Positions 1-8,766 of a stretch of DNA of 60,053 nt are shown here, one piece after another. The DNA lies in the NCBI RefSeq assembly GCF_004310295.1, contig NZ_SISB01000043.1, positions 1 to 60,053 on the forward strand, read 5' to 3'. The notes under the pieces were generated by a model that was not told the origin of the DNA, did no database searches, and was given only the letters and a program-made list of their open reading frames with translations. The DNA comes from Pseudomonas sp. BGI-2 (GTDB lineage: Bacteria > Pseudomonadota > Gammaproteobacteria > Pseudomonadales > Pseudomonadaceae). Position 1 is the stretch's first letter, and the number at the start of each line of letters is the position of its first letter. The position numbers and the translations under genes are program-made.

Positions 1-375
1 GGCGTGGTTCGACCGGCTGGGTCTGCCTCGACTCTGCTGACCTCAACTTCTCGAACCGCCCGGTGCGGACCCGCATGCCGGGTGGTGTGGCAGGGGCGCG
101 GCCAGATGGCCGCCTCCTATGCCGATTTTTTTCAAACGCCAAAAAAAAGTAAGCAAAAAAAGGCTCGCCCCAAGCGTCCGACCCCTCGCCTGGGCTCGGC
201 GTTCCTTCGCTTCGGTATCCATCCGGGGACACTGCCCTCCGGTCAGGAGTGAGCCTGCTCGCGATGGCGGACTGACAGCCGACCTGCCTCTAGCAGGAAT
301 ACACCAATTCCCTGTGGGAGCTGGCTTGTCGGGTCGCCGCATCGCTGCGATGGCGGACTGTCAGGCAGCCAAGAT
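1..375. other. Gene-poor left end with Pseudomonas-type repeat material
   Basis: No convincing gene is seen. Short open frames exist on both strands but overlap each other and encode Arg/Pro/Ser-rich sequence without domains. The segment has an A-rich stretch near 141-160 and small inverted repeats such as GCGGCC/GGCCGC near 100-116. From about 265 onward there is degenerate repeat sequence (CTGCTCGCGATGGCGGACTG occurs near 257, and part of it recurs near 346). I read it as intergenic repeat DNA downstream of the nag operon. Confidence 0.4.
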
Positions 376-2091
376 CTAAACCTTGGCACTCACCTCACTA
401 CGATTAACCAACGCCTCCAGCGCCCCACTCAAACTTGGCGCCTTGTCACCAATCAGCAGGTGCCAAACACCCCCTTCAAGCTGACTGACTCCCTGGCAAC
501 CCAGCGCCTTCAGATCAACCTCCGACAAGGCCTTGCCATCCGCCAGTTGCAGTCGAATCCGGGTCATGGCCACGCAATCCATCTGCAATACATTGTCCCC
601 GCCGCCCAACGCCTTCAGCCATTGCTGTGCTTCTGAATTCGCCACAGCGGCAGGTTTCGGTGCATCGATAACAGCAGGAGGGGAGGAGACCAGCGCACGT
701 CCCAACGCCGGCATCGCCAATCGAATCTCATCAGCAATACTGTCCGCCATCGGCCCGACCACCACCTGCAAACTCCCGCCCTTGCCCGGACGCACGACCG
801 CCATCGCACCCAGGGCTTTCAACTCTGCGTCGTTTGCCTTGTTGCGATCCACCATGTCCAGGCGCAAGCGTGTGGTGCACGCCCCGACGGTGATCAAATT
901 CTGCGCACCACCCAGTGCCTTGATGTAGGCCCCGGCACGCTCATTCTCGGCGACCACAACCTTGTCGCCCGTCGGCACCTCTTCACGCCCCGGCGTCTTG
1001 AGGTTGAAGCGGCGAATGCAGAAATCAAACACCACGTAATAGATCACCGCGTACGCCAACCCCACCGGCACCACCCGCCAGCCGTTGGTGGATTCGCCCC
1101 AGCCAAGCACCATGTCGATGAAGCCGCCGGAGAAGGTGAAACCAAGGTGGATGTTCAACGCATTGGTGATCGCCATCGACAGCCCCGTCAGCAGCGCATG
1201 GAGCAGAAAGAGAAACGGCGCGAGGAACATGAATGCAAATTCGATGGGCTCGGTGACGCCAGTCAGGAATGAGGTCAGCGCCATGGACAGGAAGATCCCG
1301 CCCATGACTTTGCGGCGTTCCGGCAGGGCGTTGCGGTACATCGCCAGGCAGGCGGCGGGCAGGCCGAAGATCATCACCGGGAACATGCCAGTCATGAACT
1401 GGCCGCCCTTCGGGTCTCCGGCGAAGTAGCGCGACAGGTCGCCGGTGACCATGGCGCCCGTGGTCGGATCGGTGAAGTTGCCGAAGACGAACCACGCCAT
1501 GTTGTTAAGGATGTGGTGCAATCCGGTGACGATCAGCAGGCGGTTGAACACGCCGAAGACGAAGGCGCCGATGCTGCCGCTCTCCATCATCAATGTGCCG
1601 AAGCCGTTGATGCCATGCTGGATCGGCGGCCAGATCAAACCGAAGATCACGCCCAGGCCGACGGCAGCGAACCCGGTGACGATCGGCACGAAGCGCCTCC
1701 CGCCGAAGAACGCCAGGTACTCCGGCAGCTTGATGTCCTTGAAACGGTTGTACAGCGCGCCGGCCATCAAGCCGCTGACGATCCCGGCGAGCATGCCCAT
1801 GTTGATGCTCGCATCGAGCACCTTGAGCGTGGAAATCATCACCAGGTAACCAATGACCCCGGCGAGGCCGGCGGTGCCGTTGTTGTCCTTGGCGAAACCG
1901 ACCGCGATGCCGATGGCGAAGATCATTGCCAGGTTGGCGAAGATCACTTGGCCGGCGTCATGGATGATCGCGATGTTCAGCAGATCGGTGTCGCCCAGTC
2001 GCAGCAGCAACCCCGCAATCGGCAGGATTGCGATCGGCAGCATCAGCGCGCGGCCTAAGCGCTGCAGTCCCTCGATGAAATATTGGTACAT
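376..2091 (-). CDS. nagE: PTS N-acetylglucosamine permease, EIIC-EIIB with a second EIIB-like domain
   Basis: Membrane permease that imports and phosphorylates N-acetylglucosamine to GlcNAc-6-P. The first about 370 residues form the hydrophobic EIIC domain typical of the glucose/GlcNAc family (GVTEPIEFAFMFLAPFLF is its hallmark region). A canonical EIIB follows with the phospho-Cys motif ACTTRLRL near residue 405. A second EIIB-like unit near residues 490-560 carries AMTRIRL, where Ala replaces the phosphoryl-accepting Cys. At 571 aa it lacks the EIIA domain of E. coli NagE; the upstream fusion protein can supply EIIA. It is the last gene of the minus-strand nag operon, 32 nt after that fusion. 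The GlcNAc assignment comes from the neighbours nagA and nagB-II and is fairly secure. Confidence 0.9.
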   Translation of the reverse strand: MYQYFIEGLQRLGRALMLPIAILPIAGLLLRLGDTDLLNIAIIHDAGQVIFANLAMIFAIGIAVGFAKDNNGTAGLAGVIGYLVMISTLKVLDASINMGMLAGIVSGLMAGALYNRFKDIKLPEYLAFFGGRRFVPIVTGFAAVGLGVIFGLIWPPIQHGINGFGTLMMESGSIGAFVFGVFNRLLIVTGLHHILNNMAWFVFGNFTDPTTGAMVTGDLSRYFAGDPKGGQFMTGMFPVMIFGLPAACLAMYRNALPERRKVMGGIFLSMALTSFLTGVTEPIEFAFMFLAPFLFLLHALLTGLSMAITNALNIHLGFTFSGGFIDMVLGWGESTNGWRVVPVGLAYAVIYYVVFDFCIRRFNLKTPGREEVPTGDKVVVAENERAGAYIKALGGAQNLITVGACTTRLRLDMVDRNKANDAELKALGAMAVVRPGKGGSLQVVVGPMADSIADEIRLAMPALGRALVSSPPAVIDAPKPAAVANSEAQQWLKALGGGDNVLQMDCVAMTRIRLQLADGKALSEVDLKALGCQGVSQLEGGVWHLLIGDKAPSLSGALEALVNRSEVSAKV

Positions 2092-2123
2092 GGCAGATCT
2101 CCCTGGATTCTTTTAGTTGTTGT

Positions 2124-4640
2124 TCAGCTCAGAGGCCATTGCTGGTGACAGGCGTGACGCACCGCACTGGCGCTGCTCAACTTGAGCAGGTCGTGGCTGA
2201 TGCGTCGGCATTCGGTCGCGTCGAGGTGGCGCACGCGATCCTTGATTTCACCGATTTGCACCGGGCTGACTGACAGCTCGCTAATGCCCAGGCCGATCAG
2301 TACCGGCGTGGCCAGCGGGTCGGAAGCGAGTGCGCCGCAGACGCCAACCCAACGGTTATGCACCGCCGCCCCGGCGCAGGTCTGGGCGATCAATCGCAGC
2401 AATGCCGGGTGCAGGGCGTCGACCCGCGAGGCGAGGCCGGCGTGGTCGCGGTCCATGGCCAGGGTGTACTGGGACAAGTCGTTGGTGCCGATGGAGAGGA
2501 AGTCCGCATGTTCGGCCAGTTGCTCGGCCAGTAATGCGGCGGCGGGGACTTCGATCATCACGCCCAGCTCCGGGCGCTCATTCACACCGAGTTCAGTGCA
2601 CAACGCGTCGAGGCGCTGGCGGATGTGCAGCAGCTCATCGACTTCGGTGACCATCGGCAACAGGATCCGACACCGGGAGAGCGGGCTGACGTGCAGCAGC
2701 GCGCGCAGTTGCTGATCGAGCAGTTCCGGACGCACCTGAGCCAGACGAATGCCACGCAAGCCCAGCACCGGATTGGCCTCAACCGGCAGCGGCAGGTAGT
2801 CGAGTTGCTTGTCGCCGCCGACGTCGATGGTGCGGATGATCACCGACTTGTCGCCGATGGCGTCGAGCACGGCCTGGTAGGCGAGGCGCTGTTCCTGTTC
2901 GTCCGGCGCGGTGTTGCGGTCGATGAAGAGGAACTCGGTGCGCAGCAGGCCGACGCCGTCGGCGCCATTGGCCAGGGCATCTGCCGCTTCAGCGCTGGAG
3001 GCCACGTTGGCGGCAACTTCAATCTGCAAACCGTCGAGCGTCAACGCCGGCGTGTGAGCCTGAGCCTGTTGCTCGGCGCGGCGCTGTTGATGATCGAGTC
3101 GCGCCTGATGCACTTCGGCCAACCGTTCGGCACTTGGTATCAGTTCGAGACGACCGCCATCGGCATCCAGTACAACCGCTTGGCCTTGCGGCTGATCCAG
3201 CAGCGTCGAACCCAGTGCAACCATGCACGGCAAGCCTTTGCCTCGCGCGAGAATGGCGACATGAGAAGTTGCGCCGCCCTCGGCCATGCACAACCCGGCG
3301 ACACCTAGCTGGCTCAATTGCAGCAAGTCGGACGGCGTCAGTTCATGCGCGGCGACGATCGCGCCGGCCGGTACGTCGTAGTGCCAGGTTTCGCCGAGCA
3401 GGGCGCGCAGCACGCGTTGTTTGAGGTCGCGAAGATCGTTGGCGCGTTCGGCCAACAACGGGCTGCTGAGTTGCTGGAGAACCTCGCACTGCACGTCGAT
3501 CGATTGACTCCAGGCGTGGGTCGCGGCCATGCCTTGGTCGATGGAAGTGTTGGCGGCGTCCAGCAGCGCCGGGTCTTCGAGCAAGGCGAGGTGCGCGGCG
3601 AAGATCGTCTCTTCGTCGGTGTTTTTATGTTTCCTGGCTTGGGCCAGCGTGTGGTCGATTTCGCTGCGCACGGCGGTCAGTGCGGTATCGAGGGCATGCA
3701 ATTGCTGCTGGGGATCATGATCGCCGGCGTCCACCGGCAGGCAGATCAAGTTCAAGCGGAACAACGGCCCACCGACCAGACCGGGCGCCGCGCAGACACC
3801 GTGCAGCACGCCAGCTTCGGCAGCACGACCGCGCTGGGCTATCGGCGCGGGCGCGATGGCATGGCTGTTTTCCGCCAGGGCTGTGGATAACGCGATCAAC
3901 AACGCTTGCAAAGCGGCTTCGGCGTCCGGGCCCTGGCAGCTGACTTGAACCTCGTCCTGTTCGCCGACGGCCAAACCCATCAGCCCGATCAAGCTGTCAC
4001 AGGTCGCCGATTTGCCGGCGAAATGCAGCTGCGATTTGCTCTTGAACCCTTGCGCAGTCTGACGAATCAGCGCCGCCGGCCGGGCGTGCAGACCGCCACG
4101 ATGGGCGATGCGAATGTGGCCGTAAATCTCTTCTCCCGACAACTGCATTTCAGCCAGCGCATCGGGTGCGTGCCGACGAATGATGTGCAGCAATGGCTCG
4201 CCGACCTTCACTGATTTCAGCGTAATAGGCCGCGCCTGAAAGTCCTGGCTGTTGGTCAGGATCATCAGGCTGACCAGGCTTTTGCACTGCTGCGCGACCT
4301 TGTCCAGGTCGTAGCGCAACAGCGGCTGGCCGTTGCTGACGCGCGCGCCTTCTTTGACCAGCATCGAGAAGCCTTCGCCCTGCAACTCGACGGTGTCGAG
4401 GCCCAGGTGCAGGAGCAATTCGGCACCGTTATCGGCACGCAAGGTGACGGCGTGACCGCTGCGGGCGACGTGCACCACCACGCCCGCACACGGCGCGTGC
4501 AGGGTGTCGTTCAGTGGGTCGATGGCGATCCCGTCACCCATGGCACCGCTGGCGAACACCGGGTCCGGGACTTTGGCGAGCGTGAGCACCGGGCCGCTGA
4601 GCGGGGCGCTGAGGGTCAGCTCTTTATTGTTGTTATGCAT
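2124..4640 (-). CDS. PTS EIIA-HPr-EI fusion (phosphoryl donor for GlcNAc uptake)
   Basis: Soluble multidomain phosphotransferase that passes phosphate from phosphoenolpyruvate to the EIICB permease. Residues 1-150 are a Glc-type EIIA with the two histidines expected of the active site, H63 and H78 (LLLHLGLDTVELQGEGF). Residues about 170-255 are HPr with the phospho-His in GGLHARPAA (H185). The remaining about 550 residues are enzyme I, with the swivelling-domain motif GGATSHVAILARGKGLPC and the PEP-binding barrel containing GLLRTEFLF and GTNDLSQY. The length of 838 aa suits the known FruB/NagF-like fusions. It makes the locus a self-contained PTS. The name nagF is often used for it. A REPIN separates it from the upstream deaminase gene. 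Confidence 0.92.
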   Translation of the reverse strand: MHNNNKELTLSAPLSGPVLTLAKVPDPVFASGAMGDGIAIDPLNDTLHAPCAGVVVHVARSGHAVTLRADNGAELLLHLGLDTVELQGEGFSMLVKEGARVSNGQPLLRYDLDKVAQQCKSLVSLMILTNSQDFQARPITLKSVKVGEPLLHIIRRHAPDALAEMQLSGEEIYGHIRIAHRGGLHARPAALIRQTAQGFKSKSQLHFAGKSATCDSLIGLMGLAVGEQDEVQVSCQGPDAEAALQALLIALSTALAENSHAIAPAPIAQRGRAAEAGVLHGVCAAPGLVGGPLFRLNLICLPVDAGDHDPQQQLHALDTALTAVRSEIDHTLAQARKHKNTDEETIFAAHLALLEDPALLDAANTSIDQGMAATHAWSQSIDVQCEVLQQLSSPLLAERANDLRDLKQRVLRALLGETWHYDVPAGAIVAAHELTPSDLLQLSQLGVAGLCMAEGGATSHVAILARGKGLPCMVALGSTLLDQPQGQAVVLDADGGRLELIPSAERLAEVHQARLDHQQRRAEQQAQAHTPALTLDGLQIEVAANVASSAEAADALANGADGVGLLRTEFLFIDRNTAPDEQEQRLAYQAVLDAIGDKSVIIRTIDVGGDKQLDYLPLPVEANPVLGLRGIRLAQVRPELLDQQLRALLHVSPLSRCRILLPMVTEVDELLHIRQRLDALCTELGVNERPELGVMIEVPAAALLAEQLAEHADFLSIGTNDLSQYTLAMDRDHAGLASRVDALHPALLRLIAQTCAGAAVHNRWVGVCGALASDPLATPVLIGLGISELSVSPVQIGEIKDRVRHLDATECRRISHDLLKLSSASAVRHACHQQWPLS

Positions 4641-4683
4641 GGCTCGGTCTCATTAAAAATACAGTTCGGATCAACGCGGTCTC

Positions 4684-4773
4684 TGTAGGAGCGAGGCTTG
4701 CCCGCGAAGAACGATAACGCGGTCATTCAGATAGACCGCGGTGACTTCTTCGCGGGCAAGCCTCGCTCCTACA
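4684..4773. repeat. REPIN (inverted pair of GTAGGAGCGAGG-type REPs)
   Basis: Two 27-bp arms (4684-4710 and 4747-4773) are exact inverted copies, separated by 36 bp. It lies between the deaminase gene and the EIIA-HPr-EI gene. The transcript can fold into a long hairpin that might tune relative expression inside the nag operon; that role is inference. Confidence 0.85.
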
Positions 4774-4796
4774 TGAGGGATCGGGTTGCCATTCGA

Positions 4797-5819
4797 CTAG
4801 TGCGTGCGTGTGACTTTGCTGAGGTGCCGCGGCTGATCCGGGTCCATGCCACGGGCCACGGCCAAACCGGCGGCCATGACATAGAAACTCTGGATCGCCA
4901 GAATCGGATCAAGGACGGGGTGCTCGGCGCGAGTCAGGGTGAGCTCGCGTTCGGCAACGTCATCCGGCGCTGCCAGCAGAACGCGAGCGCCACGCTGGCG
5001 CATGTCTGCTGCAAGGCTCAGCAGACCGGCCTGCTCGGCACCGCGTGGGGCGAAGATCAGCAGCGGATAATTTTCATCGATCAACGCCATCGGGCCGTGA
5101 CGCACTTCGGCGCTGCTGAAGGCTTCGGCCTGAATCGCCGAGGTTTCCTTGAACTTGAGGGCCGCTTCCTGAGCGATGGCAAAACCGGCGCCACGACCGA
5201 TCACCATCAAACGTTGGCAATCGCGCAGGGCGTCGATGGCCAGGCTCCAATCCTGTTTTGCCGCTTCGCGCAGACCTTGCGGCAGGGCGCTGCCGGCTTC
5301 CAGCAATTCCACGTCTTCTTTCCAATGGGCGATCAGACGGGCGCTGGCGCTGAGGGTAGCGATAAAACTCTTGGTCGCCGCGACGCTGCTTTCAGTGCCT
5401 GCGCACAGCGGCAGGCTGAATTCGCACGCCGCTTCCAGCGGCGAACTTTCGGCGTTGACCATGGAAATGCTCAAGGCGCCGCGTTTGCGCAACAGACGCA
5501 GGCTGTTCACCAGGTCCGGACTTTGCCCCGACTGCGAGAACGCAAACGCCACTTGGCCGCTGACCTTCAACGGCGCTTGCTGCATGGTCACCACCGACAT
5601 CGGCAATGACGCCACCGGGATCCCCAGTTGCTGCATGGTCAGGTAGGCGAAGTAACTGGCGGCATGGTCGGAGCTGCCGCGAGCGACGGTCATCGCCACT
5701 TGCGGCGGCTGACGGCGCAGGCGCCCGGCGATCTCGATCATCTGCGGGTCGAGTTGCTGCAATTGCGTTTGCACGGCCTCGAACGAGGACAGCGCCTCTT
5801 CAAGCATTTTTGAAGTCAA
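4797..5819 (-). CDS. SIS-domain glucosamine-6-phosphate deaminase (NagB-II type)
   Basis: Predicted to convert glucosamine-6-P to fructose-6-P and ammonia. At 340 aa it has two SIS domains like the isomerase half of GlmS, with no glutaminase domain. Visible SIS signatures are ARGSSDHAASYFAYL near residue 45, SQSGQSPDLVNSLRLL near 95, and the second-domain GRGAGFAIAQEAALKFKE near 210. The start chosen is TTG at 5819 because AAGGAG sits 6 nt upstream; ATG at 5807 is an alternative. Either start overlaps the end of nagA, so the two are likely translationally coupled. The neighbours support the NagB-II role over a GlmS-like or phosphosugar-binding role. Confidence 0.85.
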   Translation of the reverse strand: MTSKMLEEALSSFEAVQTQLQQLDPQMIEIAGRLRRQPPQVAMTVARGSSDHAASYFAYLTMQQLGIPVASLPMSVVTMQQAPLKVSGQVAFAFSQSGQSPDLVNSLRLLRKRGALSISMVNAESSPLEAACEFSLPLCAGTESSVAATKSFIATLSASARLIAHWKEDVELLEAGSALPQGLREAAKQDWSLAIDALRDCQRLMVIGRGAGFAIAQEAALKFKETSAIQAEAFSSAEVRHGPMALIDENYPLLIFAPRGAEQAGLLSLAADMRQRGARVLLAAPDDVAERELTLTRAEHPVLDPILAIQSFYVMAAGLAVARGMDPDQPRHLSKVTRTH

Positions 5820-6906
5820 TGTCTTCTCCTTCGACCATGACGGCGGTGAGTGTGAGTGAGCGATCCAGCCGCACGCAGTCGGCCCAGCTGCCAGGTTGTA
5901 GGCGGCCGCGTTCTTGAAGGCCGAGGTAATCGGCAGGGAATTGCGAAAGACGTTGCGAAGCCTCGGCGATCGGCAAACCGATCTTCACCAGATTGCGCAG
6001 TGCCTGATCCATGGTCAGGGTGCTGCCGGCCAGGGTGCCGTCGGGCAAACGCACGCCGCCCAGGCACTTGGTCACGGTGTGGCTGCCGAGCTTGTATTCA
6101 CCGTCGGGCATCCCGGCGGCGGCAGTGGAATCGGTGACGCAATACAGGCACGGGATAGCGCGCAGGGCCACCCGCATGGCGCCGGGATGCACGTGCAGCA
6201 AATCCGGAATCAATTCGGCATATTTGGCGTGGGCCAGCGCCGCACCGACGATGCCCGGTTCGCGATGATGCAGCGGGCTCATGGCGTTGTAGAGGTGAGT
6301 GAAACTGCTGGCACCGGCCGCCAGCGCGGCGACGCCTTCCTCGTAACTGCCAAGGGTGTGGCCGATTTGCATGCGGATGCCGCGAGCGCTGAGCGTGCGG
6401 ATCAAGGCATCGTGGCCGGCGATTTCCGGGGCGATGGTGATCACCCGGATCGGTGCCAGCGCCAGGTATTCCTCGACTTCGGCCATCAACGCGGTGTGGG
6501 CGAAATTCGGCTGAGCGCCCAGTTTTCCAGGGTTGATGTACGGGCCTTCGAGGTGCACGCCGAGTACTCGGGCGCTGCCTGTTGGCCGCTGCTCGCAGAA
6601 CTCGCCGACGGCTTTGAGCACGCTGGAAATCTCTGCCGGCGGCGCGGTCATGGTGGTCGCCAGCAATGACGTGGTGCCAAAACGCACGTGGGTCTTGGTG
6701 ATGGTTTCGAAGGCAGGCGCGCCTTCCATGATGTCTTTGCCGCCGCCGCCGTGAACGTGCAGGTCGATGAAGCCGGGCAGCAGATAGGGCAAGTCGTTGT
6801 CGGCCGGATCGCACGGCACGCCTTCGATGGACACGACCTTGCCGTGTTGGTGAATCAGCCGGCCGCGAACCCAGCCGTGGGCGGTGAGGATGTTGTCTTC
6901 GGACAT
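5800..6906 (-). CDS. nagA: N-acetylglucosamine-6-phosphate deacetylase
   Basis: Removes the acetyl group from GlcNAc-6-P, the first intracellular step after PTS import. The 368-aa amidohydrolase barrel is complete. Metal and substrate motifs are seen in order: GFIDLHVHGGGGKDIMEG near residue 45, GVHLEGPYIN near 120, QIGHTLGSYEEG near 180, THLYNAMSPLHHREPGIVGAAL near 205, and VTDSTAAAGMPDGEY near 258. It lies 31 nt downstream of the GntR regulator and overlaps the deaminase gene by 20 nt, consistent with one transcript. Confidence 0.95.
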   Translation of the reverse strand: MSEDNILTAHGWVRGRLIHQHGKVVSIEGVPCDPADNDLPYLLPGFIDLHVHGGGGKDIMEGAPAFETITKTHVRFGTTSLLATTMTAPPAEISSVLKAVGEFCEQRPTGSARVLGVHLEGPYINPGKLGAQPNFAHTALMAEVEEYLALAPIRVITIAPEIAGHDALIRTLSARGIRMQIGHTLGSYEEGVAALAAGASSFTHLYNAMSPLHHREPGIVGAALAHAKYAELIPDLLHVHPGAMRVALRAIPCLYCVTDSTAAAGMPDGEYKLGSHTVTKCLGGVRLPDGTLAGSTLTMDQALRNLVKIGLPIAEASQRLSQFPADYLGLQERGRLQPGSWADCVRLDRSLTLTAVMVEGEDIDFKNA

Positions 6907-6937
6907 GATCGGTTCTCGGTTTTAGCAGCGAAGCTCT

Positions 6938-7669
6938 TTATCTACGCAGCTCTGCGACAAAATCGTAGTAGTCGTTGCGGCAGTAGGTGTCGGTGACTTC
7001 GATCGGTGTGTTGTCTTCCAGGTAGCCGACCCGAGTCATCAGCAGCATGGCGGTGCCGGGGGCGATGCCGACGAGGGCGGCGAATTCGTCCGAGGCGTTG
7101 ATCGCCTGGATGTGCTGCAGCGCGCGGACAATCGGCTTGCCGATGCCGTCGAGGTATTCGTAGAGGGAGTCGCCCACCGCTTGCGGCTTGGGAATGATCG
7201 AGGCGGGCAGGGTGCTCATCTCGATCGCCATCACCGTGTCGTCGGCTTTGCGCAGGCGCTTGAGCCGCGCGACCTTGTCGTTGGGCGAGAGGCCGAGGCG
7301 GATCAGTTCTTCGTGGGTCGGCGGCGTGATCTCACGTTCCAGCCATTGCGAGCCGGGGACGAAGCCCTTGAGGCGCAACATTTCGCTGAAACCCGAGAGG
7401 CGCGACAGCGGTTGTTCGAGGCGCGGCGTGATGAATGTGCCGGAACCCTGGTTGCGGCGGATCAGGCCTTGCTCGAACAAGACTTCCAGCGCCTTGCGTG
7501 CCGTGACGCGTGAGATGCCCAGCAGCTCGCTGAGGTTGCGCTCCGAGGGCATCGCCTGCTCGGCTTTCCACTGGCCGGCATGAATCGCCGCTTCCAGATT
7601 GCGCGCCAGTTGCAGGTACAACGGCGTGGGCTGGGTGTCGTCAGGGCGTAGGGCCTGGAGGTCGTTCAT
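6938..7669 (-). CDS. GntR-family (HutC subfamily) regulator of the nag operon
   Basis: One-domain DNA-binding repressor with a sugar-phosphate sensing C-terminus, likely responding to GlcNAc-6-P or GlcN-6-P. The winged helix spans about residues 15-75 (LARNLEAAIHAGQW, then GISRVTARKALEVLFEQGLI). The UTRA-type effector domain fills the rest, ending near TRVGYLEDNTPIEVTDTYCR. The start is ATG at 7669 (MNDLQALRPD), giving 243 aa. A longer frame to 7759 would run through the operator-like repeats and adds no recognisable sequence. It is the first gene of the operon, so it probably autoregulates. The names NagR and NagQ are both used for such regulators. Confidence 0.88.
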   Translation of the reverse strand: MNDLQALRPDDTQPTPLYLQLARNLEAAIHAGQWKAEQAMPSERNLSELLGISRVTARKALEVLFEQGLIRRNQGSGTFITPRLEQPLSRLSGFSEMLRLKGFVPGSQWLEREITPPTHEELIRLGLSPNDKVARLKRLRKADDTVMAIEMSTLPASIIPKPQAVGDSLYEYLDGIGKPIVRALQHIQAINASDEFAALVGIAPGTAMLLMTRVGYLEDNTPIEVTDTYCRNDYYDFVAELRR

Positions 7670-7726
7670 GTAGGTTTGGTCCGATGCGGATATAGGATTG
7701 TTGTCGCTCGGTGGTGGGCGAAAATT

Positions 7727-7755
7727 AATACCACTTGAATACCATGTCAATGCCA
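7727..7755 (-). promoter_or_regulatory. Candidate operator: three AATACCA-like repeats at 11-bp period
   Basis: Three direct repeats, AATACCA (7727-7733), AATACCA (7738-7744) and AATGCCA (7749-7755), are spaced exactly 11 bp apart just upstream of the GntR gene. On the minus strand they read TGGTATT, similar to half-sites bound by HutC-type GntR proteins. A further TGGTATT in the opposite orientation occurs at 7821-7827. Binding by the adjacent regulator is inferred. Confidence 0.6.
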
Positions 7756-7759
7756 CCAC

Positions 7760-8194
7760 TTTGCACTTGGCACGAGAAAGCCTGCCCTGTAGAGCGTAGT
7801 GAATGGGGTTTGGTTTTAAGTGGTATTAGAGGTGGGGATTTTGAGCGCAAAGATCGCCGCGTGCGGTAACGCATGTCGGGAGGATTGGTATCTTCACGTC
7901 AGGCGTTACCGCAGGCTGTGTTCTTTTGAAATTATTTTTGGAGGAGCGACCGAAGGTAGCGCTCAAAAGAAGAAGTTGCGGCTGGCGCGGTTCATTGTGG
8001 CGAGGGGCTTTAGCAAAGCGTCGCACCGCCCCGTTCGGCTGCGAAGCAGTCGTGAAACCAGCCGACGCGGTGAATCAGGGATAATGCAATGGGGGGGTTT
8101 AGCACTGCTGCGCAGCGCAACGGGGATAAATCCCCTCGCCACAAAAGCCCATCGCCAGTCTGGAAAGTCTTTCACCCGTCCGGGAAGCTTCAGG
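7760..8194. other. Intergenic region with structured segment and repeat
   Basis: No gene is supported. It holds an opposite half-site TGGTATT at 7821, an 11-bp perfect inverted repeat TGCGGTAACGC/GCGTTACCGCA (7862-7872 and 7903-7913), a second inverted pair TTCTTTTGA/TCAAAAGAA (7921-7929 and 7963-7971), and a degenerate repeat of the GCGAGGGG type (7995-8145). An open frame crossing it (7820 to 8653) is antisense to the L,D-transpeptidase and is not credible. Confidence 0.5.
7995..8145. repeat. Inverted repeat of the TGTGGCGAGGGG / CCCCTCGCCACA family
   Basis: The left arm begins TTGTGGCGAGGGG and the right arm ends GATAAATCCCCTCGCCACAA, with CTGCGAAGCAG-like internal segments. The same design recurs at 14477, 21666, 44434 and 59664. 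It lies between the nag regulator and the L,D-transpeptidase. This is a second intergenic repeat family, distinct from the GTAGGAGCGAGG REPINs. Confidence 0.7.
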
Positions 8195-8698
8195 TTACGG
8201 GCGGATTTCGATCATCGTGCCATCCGGCACCAGGCCCCAAACCTCACGCATGTCCATGTTGCGCATGGCAATGCAGCCGTCGGTCCAGTCCAGGGTGTGG
8301 AACAGGTCTTCCGGGGTCTCTTCGGTGTCCGGTGTGCCGTGGATCATGATCATGCTGCCAGGCGGGACGCCTTCGCGCCGCGCGCGGGCAGAGTCGCTGA
8401 CGTTCGGGTAGGAGATGTGCATCGCCAGGTTGAATTTATCGCTGACCTTGCGCCAGTCCAGCCAATAGAAACCTTCAGGCGTGCGCTTGTCGCCTTCCAT
8501 CAGCTTTGGACCCTTCGGCCGTTTGCCCAGGGAAATGCGATAGGTCTTGAGCGGCTTGCCGTCATTGATCAATTGCAATTGGTGGGCGGATTTGAGCACC
8601 AGAACTTTTTCGATGACTTTGCCGTTCAGGGTTTCCGCAACGGAAGCCTGTGACATGGCGACGAACGACAAGCAAAACACGGCAAGCAACCAGCGCAT
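8195..8698 (-). CDS. Periplasmic L,D-transpeptidase family protein (YkuD domain)
   Basis: Predicted peptidoglycan-modifying enzyme acting in the periplasm. The 167-aa protein begins with a signal peptide (MRWLLAVFCLSFVAMSQASVA). The YkuD catalytic region includes MIHGTPD near residue 118 and the signature DWTDGCIAMRNMDM with the nucleophile Cys near residue 141. It is small for the family and has no LysM or peptidoglycan-binding domain, so it resembles the short ErfK/YafK-type members. The ATG start has AGGGA about 9 nt upstream. The substrate, crosslinking versus lipoprotein attachment, cannot be told from sequence. Confidence 0.85.
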   Translation of the reverse strand: MRWLLAVFCLSFVAMSQASVAETLNGKVIEKVLVLKSAHQLQLINDGKPLKTYRISLGKRPKGPKLMEGDKRTPEGFYWLDWRKVSDKFNLAMHISYPNVSDSARARREGVPPGSMIMIHGTPDTEETPEDLFHTLDWTDGCIAMRNMDMREVWGLVPDGTMIEIRP

Positions 8699-8766
8699 TG
8701 AAACGATATCCCTGAAAGGTGTCGCGACTATTTAGTTAGTTATAGGTGATTTTGAAGCCAGGAGCT

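Noticed and set aside
7820..8653. A plus-strand protein over the nag-ldt gap
   Set aside because: It runs antisense through the L,D-transpeptidase and across repeat DNA, without recognisable sequence.
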